A stretch of DNA of 64,000 nucleotides from Bradyrhizobium sp. SZCCT0148 (GCF_018129985.1 NZ_JAFCKT010000010.1:62001-126000), one strand, 5' to 3'. Counted from the stretch's first letter, positions 40,901-49,879 are shown. Notes: generated from the sequence alone by a model not told the origin. Translations and numbers: made by a program.

Positions 40901-41827
40901 ATGGCGGTCGTGATTGCGGCGCTGCTGCCGGTCTTCATCCTCATCGTGCTCGGGGTCGTCCTGAAGCGCAGCTTGATGCGGCTCGACACGCAATGGCACG
41001 GGCTGGAGCGGCTGACCTATTTCGTGCTGTTTCCGATGCTGTTGATCCAGACGCTGGTGAAGGCCGACCTCTCCAAGGTGCCGGTCGCCGGAGTCGGCGG
41101 CGCGCTGCTGCTGTCGGCGCTGGCGATGTCGCTGCTCTGCCTCGCGCTGCGCCCGGCCCTGGCGCGGCTCGGTATCGACGGCCCCGCCTTCACCTCGATC
41201 TTCCAGGGCGCGACACGCTGGCAGACCTATGTGGCACTGTCGGTCTCCGCCAACCTGTATGGCGATATCGGGCTGGCGCTGGCGTCGGTGGCGATGGTCG
41301 CGATCATTCCGCTGGTCAACGTCTTCAGCGTCGCGGTGCTCGCACATTACGCAGCGCCCGAGAGGCAGTCAGTACGGACCATCGTCATGACGGTGATCCG
41401 CAATCCCCTGATCTGGGCCTGTGTCATCGGCCTCGCCATCAACGTCATGCAGCTGCCACTGCCGAAGATCTGGCACGAGGTGGCCGACGCGCTCGGCCGC
41501 TCCTCGCTCGCGATCGGCCTGCTCGTCACCGGCGCGGGCCTGCAACTGAAGGGGCTGTTCCGCCCCAGCGTGAGCGCAACCCTCGGCGTGGCGTTCAAGC
41601 TCGTCCTGATGCCAATCCTCGCGCTGGCTCTTGCCGGCTGGTTCGGCCTCGCCGGCGACAGCCTCGCCATCGTCGCGATCTGCGCGGCGGTGCCGACCTC
41701 GCCGAGTGCCTATGTGCTGGCACGCCAGATGGGCGGCGACGCGCCGCTGCTTGCGCAGATCATCACTCTGCAGACGATTCTGGCGGCGATCACGATGCCG
41801 ATCGCAATCGCGCTGGTGGCCTACTAG
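40901..41827 (+). CDS. AEC (auxin efflux carrier) family transporter
   Basis: A 308-residue membrane protein with about ten helices in two inverted halves, starting MAVVIAALLPVFILIVLGVV. The region FTSIFQGATRWQTYVALSVS and, in the second half, AAVPTSPSAYVLARQMGGD are the typical crossover motifs of the family. AEC members export or import organic acids such as malate or malonate in bacteria; the substrate here is not predictable. It starts 3 bases after the ruvX stop and is probably co-transcribed. Confidence 0.88.
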   Translation: MAVVIAALLPVFILIVLGVVLKRSLMRLDTQWHGLERLTYFVLFPMLLIQTLVKADLSKVPVAGVGGALLLSALAMSLLCLALRPALARLGIDGPAFTSIFQGATRWQTYVALSVSANLYGDIGLALASVAMVAIIPLVNVFSVAVLAHYAAPERQSVRTIVMTVIRNPLIWACVIGLAINVMQLPLPKIWHEVADALGRSSLAIGLLVTGAGLQLKGLFRPSVSATLGVAFKLVLMPILALALAGWFGLAGDSLAIVAICAAVPTSPSAYVLARQMGGDAPLLAQIITLQTILAAITMPIAIALVAY

Positions 41828-41889
41828 AGCGCTTCATTGAAAGCGTACTTCCCTCGCCTGTCATTGCGAACGAGAAGCAACGGCCAGCC

Positions 41890-42654
41890 TCAGCTCCCCA
41901 GCCACATCGTCAGAACCACAGCGGTCAGATTGTTCATCGCGTGCAGCGCGATAGTGAGCCAGAGCGAATTCGCGCGATGGCGCATGTAGCCGAACCACAG
42001 TCCGATGGTGAAGACCTCGGCGAGGAAGTAGATGTCGTATTGCAGGTGCACGACCGTCCAGACCAGCGACGACAGCAGGATCGCGCCTGGAACGCGCAAA
42101 AAGCTCGCCGACCAGCCGCGAAAGAGGAAGCCGCGCGCCAGGATCTCCTCCGACATCGGCGCGGCCACGCTGAAGGCGAACAGCAGCAATAGCGCCGCAC
42201 CCTTGTCGCGGCCCGATTTCAACAGATCGGTCATGAAGCCCGGCGTCGCCTCGCGGCCGAGCGCGCGTGACATCGTCTCCCAGACCACGACGATCAGGAT
42301 GAGGCCGACCGCACCGAACAGCAGTTGCTTCCAGGACGGCCAATGCAGCGCGAGATAATCGACGAAGGAGGCCTTCTTGATGGCAATGGCGAGCCACACC
42401 GCCAGAAGCGTTGCCGGCAGGCCCATGATCACCGAGAGCGCGAGCGCCTGCGGCTCGTGGCCGATCCCCTGGACCGAGGCAAGATCCATGGGAAGACCAC
42501 GCAGCGCCGCCAGCAGGACGACGGCGCCGATCTGCCCAACGAACATCGCGACGAAGATGAAGAGGCCCCACAGCGCGGTGCCCCAGAACAGCCAGACGCG
42601 CGGCGGCGCAGGCGTCACGGTCAGCGGCGGATTGTCGGGATTGAGGGAATCCAT
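41890..42654 (-). CDS. CPBP family intramembrane glutamic endopeptidase
   Basis: A 254-residue membrane protease (CAAX/ABI family) with about seven helices. Motif 1 is PMSEEILARGFLFRG with Glu169, Glu170 and Arg174; motif 2 is WTVVHLQYD with His203; motif 3 is ALHAMNNL with His238 and Asn241. These form the catalytic and structural core. ATG 42654 was preferred to an adjacent TTG at 42657. In bacteria such proteins act in membrane-protein processing, bacteriocin immunity or regulated proteolysis. It is convergent with the AEC transporter gene. The 60 bases between contain a partial palindrome (TGTCATTGCGAACG). Confidence 0.88.
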   Translation of the reverse strand: MDSLNPDNPPLTVTPAPPRVWLFWGTALWGLFIFVAMFVGQIGAVVLLAALRGLPMDLASVQGIGHEPQALALSVIMGLPATLLAVWLAIAIKKASFVDYLALHWPSWKQLLFGAVGLILIVVVWETMSRALGREATPGFMTDLLKSGRDKGAALLLLFAFSVAAPMSEEILARGFLFRGWSASFLRVPGAILLSSLVWTVVHLQYDIYFLAEVFTIGLWFGYMRHRANSLWLTIALHAMNNLTAVVLTMWLGS

Positions 42655-42687
42655 CAATGGGCTTTCGTAGGTTAGCGCAAGCTAGAG

Positions 42688-42777
42688 ATCGTCATGCCCG
42701 GGCTGTCCCGGGCATCCACGTTCTTCGCGCCGGAGCTCAAGACCGGGATGGCCCGGTCCAAGCCCGGCCATGACGAT
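42688..42777. repeat. REP-like composite palindrome upstream of the CPBP gene
   Basis: The outer arms are ATCGTCATGCCCGGGCT (from 42688) and AGCCCGGCCATGACGAT (ending 42777). Within the left part, TGCCCGGG/CCCGGGCA (42695-42714) forms its own hairpin. This CGTCATG ... CATGACG type is frequent between genes in Bradyrhizobium. It lies between the AidB-like gene end and the CPBP gene start. Confidence 0.75.
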
Positions 42778-42797
42778 GTGGATGGAATGTGCCCCAC

Positions 42798-44441
42798 TCA
42801 CGGCAGCGCCCGCTCCAGCAGCCCGCGGGCCTCGCCGCTGTCGAACTCGACCGCGCCGTACATGCTGGCGTGATTGGCCGCAAGGCGCGTGCTTGCGAAC
42901 AGTTCGGCATTGCGCGGCGACACGCTGTTCAGCGCCGCCGTAGCGGCCAGCAGCGCCAGCTTCTCGACGGCGAGGCGCGCGACGCGCTCGCCATCGGCGC
43001 GCCGAAAAGTCTTGCCGATGAAGCTGGCCGCCTCACCTGCCCCGGGCAAACCCTTGGTCTCGGCCGCCAGCGCCTGCAACACGGCCGTCCCCGCCTCCGG
43101 CTCGCGCGCAAGCGCGCGGAGCACGTCGAGACACATCACGTTGCCGGAGCCTTCCCAGATCGCGTTGACCGGCGCCTCCCGGTAATGGCGCGCCAAAATG
43201 CCGTCCTCGACATAGCCATTGCCGCCGAGGCACTCCATGGCTTCATACAGGAAAGGCGGCGCACTCTTGCAGGTCCAGTATTTGATCGCAGGCGTCAGCA
43301 GCCGCATATAGGCGGCCTCCGCCGCATCATGCGGCGTGCGGTCGAAGGCGCGGCAGAGCCGCATCACCAGGGCCGTGCTCGCCTCGACATGCAGCGCCAT
43401 GTCCGACAGCACTGCCTCCATCAGGGGCTGGTCGGCCAGATGCTTCTGGAACACGCTGCGGTGACGGGCGTGATGCAGTGCATGCGCGAGCCCGGAGCGC
43501 ATCAGGCCGACCGAGGCGATCGCGCAATCCTGCCGTGTCAGCTGCACCATCTGGATAATGGTGCGGATGCCCTTGCCTTCCTCGCCGACCCGTTCGGCGT
43601 ACGCACCTGTGAATTCGACCTCCGACGAGGCGTTGGAGCGATTGCCGAGCTTGTCCTTCAACCGCTGGAACTGGATCGCATTCACGGAACCATCCGGCGC
43701 GAAGCGCGGCATGAAGAAACACGACAGGCCCTGCTCGGCCTGCGCCAGCACCAGGAACGCATCGCACATCGGCGCCGACATGAACCATTTGTGGCCGGTG
43801 ATGCGATAGGCTTCGCCGTCACGTACGGCACGCGTCATGTTGGCCCGCACGTCGGTGCCGCCCTGCTTCTCGGTCATGCCCATGCCGAGCGTCATGCCGC
43901 GCTTCTGCCACCACGGACCAAAGCTCGGGTCGTAGCTCCTTGTCGACAGAACCGGCATCACCTTGCCGAGCAGATCCGGCTGCATCGCCAGCGCACCGAC
44001 CGAGGCGCGCGTCATCGTGATCGGACAGAGATGACCGGTCTCGACCTGGGCCGCCATGTAGAATTTTGCCGCTCGGATCACTTCGGCGGCATCGCCCGCC
44101 GGTTTGCCGTCCGCAGTCCACGTCGAATTGTGCACGCCGGCATGGGCGCTGTGCGCCATCAGCTCGTGATAGGCCGGATGAAACTCGACCTGGTCGCGGC
44201 GATTGCCTTTTGCGTCGAAGCTCCGCAGCTTCGGCGTATTCTCGTTCGCGACGCGCCCGCGATCGGCCATCGCGGCCGAGCCCCATTGCTTGCCGAACTC
44301 GGACAGCTCGCGTTCCGCCGCCGCACCACCGTTGGCCTTCACCGCATCGACCAGCGGTCGATCGACAGTGAACAGATCGACGTCCTCGAACGGCGGCGAC
44401 TGGTTGAAGACCTCGTGGGTCGCAAAGCTCGGCTGGCTCAT
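42798..44441 (-). CDS. Acyl-CoA dehydrogenase, AidB-like
   Basis: A 547-residue flavoprotein of the AidB branch. The start MSQPSFATHEVFNQSPPFED is the AidB pattern. FAD-binding motifs follow: GMGMTEKQGGTDVRANMTRA and YRITGHKWFMSAPM. The C-terminal part has YEAMECLGGNGYVED, where the Glu is the expected catalytic-base region, and AIWEGSGNVMCLDVLRAL. E. coli AidB is induced by alkylating agents and binds DNA through a basic C-terminal domain; whether this copy does so is not evident. It may instead oxidise an acyl-CoA. The dipeptidase gene begins upstream, ending 20 bases before this start. Confidence 0.9.
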   Translation of the reverse strand: MSQPSFATHEVFNQSPPFEDVDLFTVDRPLVDAVKANGGAAAERELSEFGKQWGSAAMADRGRVANENTPKLRSFDAKGNRRDQVEFHPAYHELMAHSAHAGVHNSTWTADGKPAGDAAEVIRAAKFYMAAQVETGHLCPITMTRASVGALAMQPDLLGKVMPVLSTRSYDPSFGPWWQKRGMTLGMGMTEKQGGTDVRANMTRAVRDGEAYRITGHKWFMSAPMCDAFLVLAQAEQGLSCFFMPRFAPDGSVNAIQFQRLKDKLGNRSNASSEVEFTGAYAERVGEEGKGIRTIIQMVQLTRQDCAIASVGLMRSGLAHALHHARHRSVFQKHLADQPLMEAVLSDMALHVEASTALVMRLCRAFDRTPHDAAEAAYMRLLTPAIKYWTCKSAPPFLYEAMECLGGNGYVEDGILARHYREAPVNAIWEGSGNVMCLDVLRALAREPEAGTAVLQALAAETKGLPGAGEAASFIGKTFRRADGERVARLAVEKLALLAATAALNSVSPRNAELFASTRLAANHASMYGAVEFDSGEARGLLERALP

Positions 44442-44461
44442 CGGGTTTCCTCGGGGCGGAA

Positions 44462-45247
44462 TCAGTTCCGCCGCGGCTGGATCGGAAAATCATAGGCCGC
44501 GTCACCGGCCCCCGGCAGGGAAAAATGCCACCACTCCTTCGCATAGTTCACAAAGCCTTGCCTGGCCATCGCAGCCACCAGCCGCTTGCGCCAGGCGCGC
44601 TGCTCCGGCGTGACCGCCGGTGCCGCAGTATGGCCCTTCGTATCAGTACAGTCGTAGCCGGTCCCCATGTCCACACTGCCTTCGGGTGCCCGCGCTTCGA
44701 CCGGCGCGGTGCAATCGGCATAGCTCTTTGACGGGTCGTACTTGCCCGAATTGTCGGCTTTGAGATCGACTAAAGTGAGATCGAGCGCGGCGCCCGTCGA
44801 GTGCTGCGAACGGCTCGCGATGTAGCCAAGGCGGAACAGCTCGGTCTTGGGAATCTTCGGATTGTAGCGCCGCTCGGCCGCTGTTTCATGACCGTTCTGC
44901 GACCACTTGACCATATCGAGCGAGGCCCGCGCCGGCCGGTAGCAGTCGAACATCTTCAGTGAGAGATTTTGCGCCGACAGTTCCGCTTGAACCGCCTTCA
45001 GCCGCAGCCCGACCTCGCGCTTCACCACGCATTCACCGGCATTGTAGCCAGCGAGCGGACGGCCGACGAAATTGTTCGCGGTGGCGTAGCGGATGTCCTG
45101 AACGATGGTGGGATCGACGTCGCGCAGATAGACGAAGTCGCCAGGCAGGCCCTGCGCCGACGCCGGCGCCGGCGCCGGGACGAGAACCGATATTGCGAGC
45201 AGCACAACAAGCGCGGAGCGCATCGCGATCCCTGTTCTTGCGATCAT
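44462..45247 (-). CDS. D-alanyl-D-alanine dipeptidase, VanX type (peptidase M15D)
   Basis: A 261-residue secreted zinc peptidase. The signal peptide runs to about residue 32 (VVLLAISVLVPAPAPASAQG). The zinc site is complete: His149 and Asp156 in SQHSTGAALDLTLVD, and His241 in KEWWHFS, with catalytic base Glu238. CYRPARAS carries the family arginine (104). The enzyme should split D-Ala-D-Ala for cell-wall recycling or use as a nutrient; there are no vancomycin-resistance genes here. ATG 45247 overlaps the caspase-like gene stop (ATGA), so the two are coupled. Cysteines in the inserted loop (YADCTAP and GYDCTDT) may form a disulfide. Confidence 0.9.
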   Translation of the reverse strand: MIARTGIAMRSALVVLLAISVLVPAPAPASAQGLPGDFVYLRDVDPTIVQDIRYATANNFVGRPLAGYNAGECVVKREVGLRLKAVQAELSAQNLSLKMFDCYRPARASLDMVKWSQNGHETAAERRYNPKIPKTELFRLGYIASRSQHSTGAALDLTLVDLKADNSGKYDPSKSYADCTAPVEARAPEGSVDMGTGYDCTDTKGHTAAPAVTPEQRAWRKRLVAAMARQGFVNYAKEWWHFSLPGAGDAAYDFPIQPRRN

Positions 45248-46647
45248 TGCACGGGATCCGAGTTGACCAGCAGCTTCGTGATCGCTGTATCGGTATATTT
45301 GTTGCCGGCCCAGACGTCGTCGATGATGAATTGCATCCAATAGGCCAAGACCTGCGGCCGCAATGTCAGCAGCTGCGCCGACAGCTTGTCGTCGAGGATG
45401 AATATCTGCGACTCGCCGCCGGAAAACAGCACGCGGATCTGACGAACCCTGTTGTTCTTGGCAAAGATGTCGGGGCTCTTCTGGTAGCCGTTCTGGACAT
45501 GGATCGACTTGACGCGCCGCAGGGTTTCGAATTCGACCGTGATCCATTCGCCAACGCCGTTGCCTGCGGCGCCCTCGACCCAGGCCGTCCCTGTCGAAGC
45601 GTCAAACAGGTTCGCCGCACCGTATGAATTGCCGAACTGCGGCTTCAGCATTGAGCTGACGCAATAAGTCTCAAAGCCGCTGCGGGCGCAACTTTCCCCC
45701 GCAACGGACGGACGCGCTGGACGCATGGTCGCGCGCTCCGCGACCGCAGGCTTTGCCGGCGGCTTCAGCGGCATGCCCGCCACCGGTCGCTCCGACGACA
45801 GCGGCGCCCAGAGATAGATGCGTCCGCCGAGGGTCTGGTCGTAATAGGCCGGCGTCTGCTCGTGCGGCGCTGGTTGTCCGCCACCATCGCTAGCCGTCAG
45901 CGCCAGCGCCGCGACGCGCTCGCGCACCTCGACCGCGAGGTCGCCGAGATGCAGCTCGGGCCGCTTCAGCTGCTCGACGAAGATCCGCGTGAAGACCGAA
46001 TTGTGCGCCGTGTCGTTGCTGCCGAGCTGGTCGAGCGCGGTCTGGCCGATCCCCGCCGAATAGAGCGTGAAGATCCCGCGCGCCGGCTTCGCGTCGGCAA
46101 GTCCCCGCGTGTTCCCGATCGAGCGGCCGGCGGCGCGCGGGAACGGATTGTCACGGCAGGCGTCGATGACGACGAAAGCCACGCGCACCGACTTCGCCTG
46201 CAGTTCGGCGATCACATCGGGCTCGGCGATCGAGGCACCGCGGACCCGCGCTTCGGCGCCCTCGACGACGGCGGGGACGTCGCTCGGCACGAGATAGTTC
46301 ACGCCTGCGATCGCCACGCCATGCCCCGCATAGAACACGGCTGCAGTGTCGCCCGGCTCGAGCCGCGCCGTGAAGTCCGCGAGCCGGTCGATCATCCCTT
46401 GGCGGCCGAGATTAGTCCCAAGCACGATCTCAAACCCGAGTGATCTCAGCGCGTCCGCGATGGTGGTTGCGTCATTGGCCGCCTTCTTCAATTGCCGGTC
46501 AGCCGGTAGATTCGGGTAGAGGTCATTTCCGACGACGAGCGCAACGCGCTTCTCGGCCAGCGCCGGCGTCGCAAGGCTGGCAAGGCAAGCAGCTGCCAGC
46601 GCAGCAACATTGCGCGCCAGTCGACTAAAATACCGCATGCTCGCCAT
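45244..46647 (-). CDS. Secreted caspase-like protease (peptidase C14) with C-terminal glycan-binding domain
   Basis: A 467-residue exported protein. A signal peptide (ALAAACLASLATPALA) ends near residue 31. The caspase-fold p20 domain (33-270) starts KRVALVVGNDLYPNLP and has catalytic His109 in AVFYAGHGVAIAG and Cys164 in VVIDACRDNPFP. Tyr-, Gly- and Ser-rich stretches (TLYSAGIGQTALD) follow the family. After a Pro-rich linker, residues about 325-467 form a beta-sandwich of the discoidin/NADase glycan-binding kind (NLFDASTGTAWVEGAAGNGV and the end IDDVWAGNKYTDTAITKLL). Bacterial caspase homologues act in stress or cell death, but export points to the periplasm. The downstream VanX-type gene is coupled by ATGA. 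Confidence 0.9.
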   Translation of the reverse strand: MASMRYFSRLARNVAALAAACLASLATPALAEKRVALVVGNDLYPNLPADRQLKKAANDATTIADALRSLGFEIVLGTNLGRQGMIDRLADFTARLEPGDTAAVFYAGHGVAIAGVNYLVPSDVPAVVEGAEARVRGASIAEPDVIAELQAKSVRVAFVVIDACRDNPFPRAAGRSIGNTRGLADAKPARGIFTLYSAGIGQTALDQLGSNDTAHNSVFTRIFVEQLKRPELHLGDLAVEVRERVAALALTASDGGGQPAPHEQTPAYYDQTLGGRIYLWAPLSSERPVAGMPLKPPAKPAVAERATMRPARPSVAGESCARSGFETYCVSSMLKPQFGNSYGAANLFDASTGTAWVEGAAGNGVGEWITVEFETLRRVKSIHVQNGYQKSPDIFAKNNRVRQIRVLFSGGESQIFILDDKLSAQLLTLRPQVLAYWMQFIIDDVWAGNKYTDTAITKLLVNSDPVQ

Positions 46648-46809
46648 GATCCGGCTCGTGACGCAACGAATGGCAGGAGTTTAGCGCAAAGCGGCAGCCC
46701 CGAACACAGGCCGCAGGTGCCCTCCCAACCGCAAAGCGTCGTGGATAACTCTCCGCCCCGGCATTGGCCCTTGCCCCCCCAGCCATCCGCGCCTATAGCT
46801 CTCGCTTTA

Positions 46810-47757
46810 ATGACATCGAAATCGACCTTCGTCCTCGGCCACCGGCATTTGCTGGGCATCGAGGGCCTTTCCGCGGCCGACATCACCGGCCTGCTCGACC
46901 TGTCCGAAGAATATGTCGAGCTCAACCGCCAGGTTGACAAGAAGCGAACCGTCCTGCGGGGACGGACGCAGATAAACCTCTTCTTCGAGGCCTCGACCCG
47001 GACCCAGTCCTCGTTCGAGCTCGCGGGAAAGCGACTCGGCGCCGACGTCATGAACATGTCGGTCGCGTCCTCGTCCATCAAGAAGGGCGAGACGCTGATC
47101 GACACCGCGATGACGCTGAACGCCATGCACCCGGACATCCTGGTGATGCGTCACCACGCCTCCGGCGCGGTGGAACTGCTGGCGCGCAAGGTTGACGGTT
47201 CCGTGATCAATGCCGGCGACGGCGCCCATGAGCACCCCACGCAAGCCCTGCTCGACGCGCTGACGATCCGCCGCAACAAGGGCCGGATCGAAGGCCTCGT
47301 GGTCGCGATCTGCGGCGACGTGCTGCATTCGCGTGTCGCCCGCTCCAACATCATCCTGCTCAACACGATGGGCGCCCGCGTCCGCGTGGTCGGCCCCACC
47401 ACGCTGCTCCCGCCGGGCATTGAGCGAATGGGCGTCGAGGTTGCGCGCGACATGCGCGAGGGGCTGAACGGCGCCGACATCGTCATGATGCTGCGGCTGC
47501 AGCGCGAGCGCATGAACGGCTCCTTCGTGCCGTCGACCTCGGAATATTTCCACTATTTCGGGCTCGACCAGAAGAAGCTCGCCTACGCCAAGCCCGACGC
47601 ACTCGTGATGCATCCCGGACCCATGAACCGCGGCGTCGAGATCGACTCGATCGTGGCCGACGGCGCCCAGTCCCTGATCCGCGAACAGGTGGAGATGGGC
47701 GTCGCCGTGCGCATGGCGGTGCTGGAAGCGCTCGCCCGTAACCTGCCGAACGCGTGA
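46810..47757 (+). CDS. pyrB: Aspartate carbamoyltransferase catalytic subunit
   Basis: A 315-residue enzyme that forms carbamoyl-aspartate, the committed step of pyrimidine synthesis. The carbamoyl-phosphate motif is FEASTRTQSSFELAGKRLG. Further signatures are MRHHASGAVELLA, DGAHEHPTQALLDALTI and HPGPMNRGVEIDS. ATG 46810 (MTSKSTFVLGHRHLLGIEGL) matches the usual start. No pyrI regulatory gene is present; instead a dihydroorotase-like gene follows with a one-base stop/start overlap, as in the pyrBC arrangement of other proteobacteria. Confidence 0.96.
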   Translation: MTSKSTFVLGHRHLLGIEGLSAADITGLLDLSEEYVELNRQVDKKRTVLRGRTQINLFFEASTRTQSSFELAGKRLGADVMNMSVASSSIKKGETLIDTAMTLNAMHPDILVMRHHASGAVELLARKVDGSVINAGDGAHEHPTQALLDALTIRRNKGRIEGLVVAICGDVLHSRVARSNIILLNTMGARVRVVGPTTLLPPGIERMGVEVARDMREGLNGADIVMMLRLQRERMNGSFVPSTSEYFHYFGLDQKKLAYAKPDALVMHPGPMNRGVEIDSIVADGAQSLIREQVEMGVAVRMAVLEALARNLPNA

Positions 47758-49064
47758 TGCCGATGTTGACCGATCGCCGCCCCATCCTGCTCGCCAATGC
47801 CCGCGTCGTCGATCCCTCCAGAGATTTCGACGGCATCGGCGACGTCCTGATCGCCGACGGCGCCATCCGCGAGACCCGCCGCGGCATTGGAGCTGCCGGC
47901 GTCCCCGAAGGCACCGACATCGTCAACTGCGCCGGCAAGGTCGTCGCGCCCGGCCTGATCGACATGCGCGCCTTCGTCGGCGAGCCCGGCTTCAGCCATC
48001 GCGAGACCTTCGCCACCGCGAGCCAGGCAGCCGCGACCGGCGGCATCACCACCATCATCTGCCAGCCCGACACCTCCCCGGTGATCGACAATTCGGCGAC
48101 CGTCGACTTCGTGATGCGCCGCGCCCGCGACACCGCGATCGTCAACATCCAGCCGATGGCAGCCCTCACCAAGGGCATGCATGGCGACGAGATGACCGAG
48201 TTCGGTCTGCTCAAGGCGGCCGGTGCTGTGGCCTTCAGCGACGGCGTCAGAAGCGTCACCAATGCGCAGGTGATGCGCCGTGCGCTGACCTACGCCCGCG
48301 ACTTCGACGCGCTGATCGTGCACTACACCGAGGACCCCGATCTCGTCGGCGAAGGCGTCATGAACGAGGGCGAGTTCGCATCGCGGCTCGGCCTCATGGG
48401 CATCCCGAACGCCGCCGAGGCGGTGATGCTGGAGCGCGACATGCGCCTCGTCGCGCTCACCGGCGGCCGCTATCACGCGGCTTCGCTGACCTGCGTCGAC
48501 TCGCTCGAGGTCCTCCAGCGCGCCCGCGAGGCCGGCCTCGCCGTCAGCGCCTCGGTCTCGATCAACCATCTGGCGCTGAACGAGAACGACATCGGCCCCT
48601 ATCGTTCCTTCCTGAAACTGTCACCGCCGCTGCGCACCGAGGACGACCGCCGTGCGCTGGTTGCCGCAATCGCCTCCGGGCTGCTCGACGTCATCATGTC
48701 CGACCACAATCCGCAGGACGTCGAGGTCAAGCGCCTGCCGTTCGCGGAAGCCGCTCCCGGCGCCGTCGGTCTGGAAACCATGCTGCCCGCCGGCCTTCGC
48801 CTCGTGCACAATGGCGAGCTGGACCTGAAGACGCTGATCCGCGCGATGTCCACCCGCCCGGCCGAGTTGCTCGGCCTTCCCGGCGGAACCCTGCGCGCAG
48901 GCAGTCCGGCCGACGTCATCGTGATCGATCCCGATGTGCCCTGGGTGTGCGATCCTGCCGACCTCAAATCGCCCTGCAAGAACACCCCGTTCGACGAGGC
49001 CCGCTTTACAGGCCGCGTGGTGCGCACCATTGTCGGCGGTCGAACGGTGTATGAGCATGTCTGA
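47757..49064 (+). CDS. Dihydroorotase-like protein, metal site incomplete (pyrC-like)
   Basis: A 435-residue protein of the amidohydrolase family, similar in overall sequence to dihydroorotase, the third enzyme of pyrimidine synthesis. The zinc-binding HxH that follows the GLIDM strand is missing: the sequence is GLIDMRAFVGEPG, so Arg71 and Phe73 stand where His and His are needed. Later motifs are also altered: VHYTEDP, SINHLALNEND and VIMSDHNPQDVE. It may therefore be a non-catalytic partner of PyrB, as described for the pyrBC-prime pair of Pseudomonas. ATG 47757 overlaps the pyrB stop; the second ATG at 47763 is also possible. plsY follows 47 bases downstream. Confidence 0.88.
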   Translation: MPMLTDRRPILLANARVVDPSRDFDGIGDVLIADGAIRETRRGIGAAGVPEGTDIVNCAGKVVAPGLIDMRAFVGEPGFSHRETFATASQAAATGGITTIICQPDTSPVIDNSATVDFVMRRARDTAIVNIQPMAALTKGMHGDEMTEFGLLKAAGAVAFSDGVRSVTNAQVMRRALTYARDFDALIVHYTEDPDLVGEGVMNEGEFASRLGLMGIPNAAEAVMLERDMRLVALTGGRYHAASLTCVDSLEVLQRAREAGLAVSASVSINHLALNENDIGPYRSFLKLSPPLRTEDDRRALVAAIASGLLDVIMSDHNPQDVEVKRLPFAEAAPGAVGLETMLPAGLRLVHNGELDLKTLIRAMSTRPAELLGLPGGTLRAGSPADVIVIDPDVPWVCDPADLKSPCKNTPFDEARFTGRVVRTIVGGRTVYEHV

Positions 49065-49111
49065 CGTGCGCAATCGTTCGGTTTGGAAGTCGGGACTTTA
49101 GAGAGGCAGCC

Positions 49112-49708
49112 ATGGGGCTTGAAGCATTTTTGCCGGTGGCGTTCGTCATCGGCTACCTCCTCGGCTCGATCCCCTTCGGGCTGGTTCTGACCAGGCTTGC
49201 CGGCACCCAGGATATCCGTTCGATCGGCTCCGGCAGCATCGGCGCCACCAACGTGCTGCGCACGGGGAGCAAGGCCCTTGCCGCGGGCACGCTGTTGCTC
49301 GACGCGCTCAAGGGCACCGCGGCCGTGGTGATCGCCGGCTACATTGCAGGACCCAATGCCGCCATGGTCGCCGGCCTCGGCGCCTTCCTCGGCCACCTCT
49401 TCCCGGTCTGGCTCAAATTCAAAGGCGGCAAAGGCGTCGCCGTCTATATCGGCATCCTGCTCGGCCTGTTCTGGCCCGGCATGGTGGTGTTCTGCCTGAT
49501 CTGGCTGGCGACCGCCTTCACCACCCGCTACTCCTCGCTCTCCGCGCTGGTGGCAGCGTTCGTCACGCCGATGTTCCTGTGGTGGTTCGGGCATCTCGCA
49601 TTGGCCGCGCTGACGGCGCTGCTGACGCTGCTGACCTTCTATGCGCACCGCGAGAACATCAAGCGCTTGCAGACCGGCAAGGAGAGTCGGATCGGCGAGA
49701 AAGCGTAG
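49112..49708 (+). CDS. plsY: Glycerol-3-phosphate acyltransferase PlsY
   Basis: A 198-residue inner-membrane enzyme with five to seven helices that transfers an acyl group from acyl-phosphate to glycerol 3-phosphate, the first step of phospholipid synthesis. The conserved cytoplasmic motifs are SIGSGSIGATNVLRTGSK, LGHLFPVWLKFKGGKGVA and a C-terminal AHRENIKRLQTGKESR. The last two are typical of PlsY (formerly YgiH). It is preceded by the pyrBC-like operon in the same direction, and a palindrome follows. Confidence 0.95.
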   Translation: MGLEAFLPVAFVIGYLLGSIPFGLVLTRLAGTQDIRSIGSGSIGATNVLRTGSKALAAGTLLLDALKGTAAVVIAGYIAGPNAAMVAGLGAFLGHLFPVWLKFKGGKGVAVYIGILLGLFWPGMVVFCLIWLATAFTTRYSSLSALVAAFVTPMFLWWFGHLALAALTALLTLLTFYAHRENIKRLQTGKESRIGEKA

Positions 49709-49782
49709 CCGCGTCGACGCAAAGTCTCCGAAGCCAGGGCATCTACGGATACCGAGGCTGCTCTCCGCATTATATGTCAAAT

Positions 49783-49828
49783 CCTGTTCGCAACTGCCGG
49801 CCTCCTCGCGGCCGGAGTAGCGAACAGG
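49783..49828 (+). terminator. Inverted repeat after plsY
   Basis: CCTGTTCGCAACTGCCGGCC (49783-49802) pairs with GGCCGGAGTAGCGAACAGG (49810-49828), with two mispaired positions in the stem. It lies 74 bases past the plsY stop and before the patatin gene. It could terminate the pyrB-pyrC-plsY transcript; no T-run is visible. Confidence 0.5.
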
Positions 49829-49879
49829 TTCCATGCCTGTCATCCTGACAGTGGAAATGACGTGACGCGGTTGCTCTGA

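Noticed and set aside
37631..46647. A single defence island linking the protease-nuclease fusion and the caspase-like gene
   Set aside because: Five kilobases of ordinary genes (ruvX, transporter, CPBP protease, AidB-like enzyme) lie between them, and the caspase-like protein is exported, so a common system is not supported.
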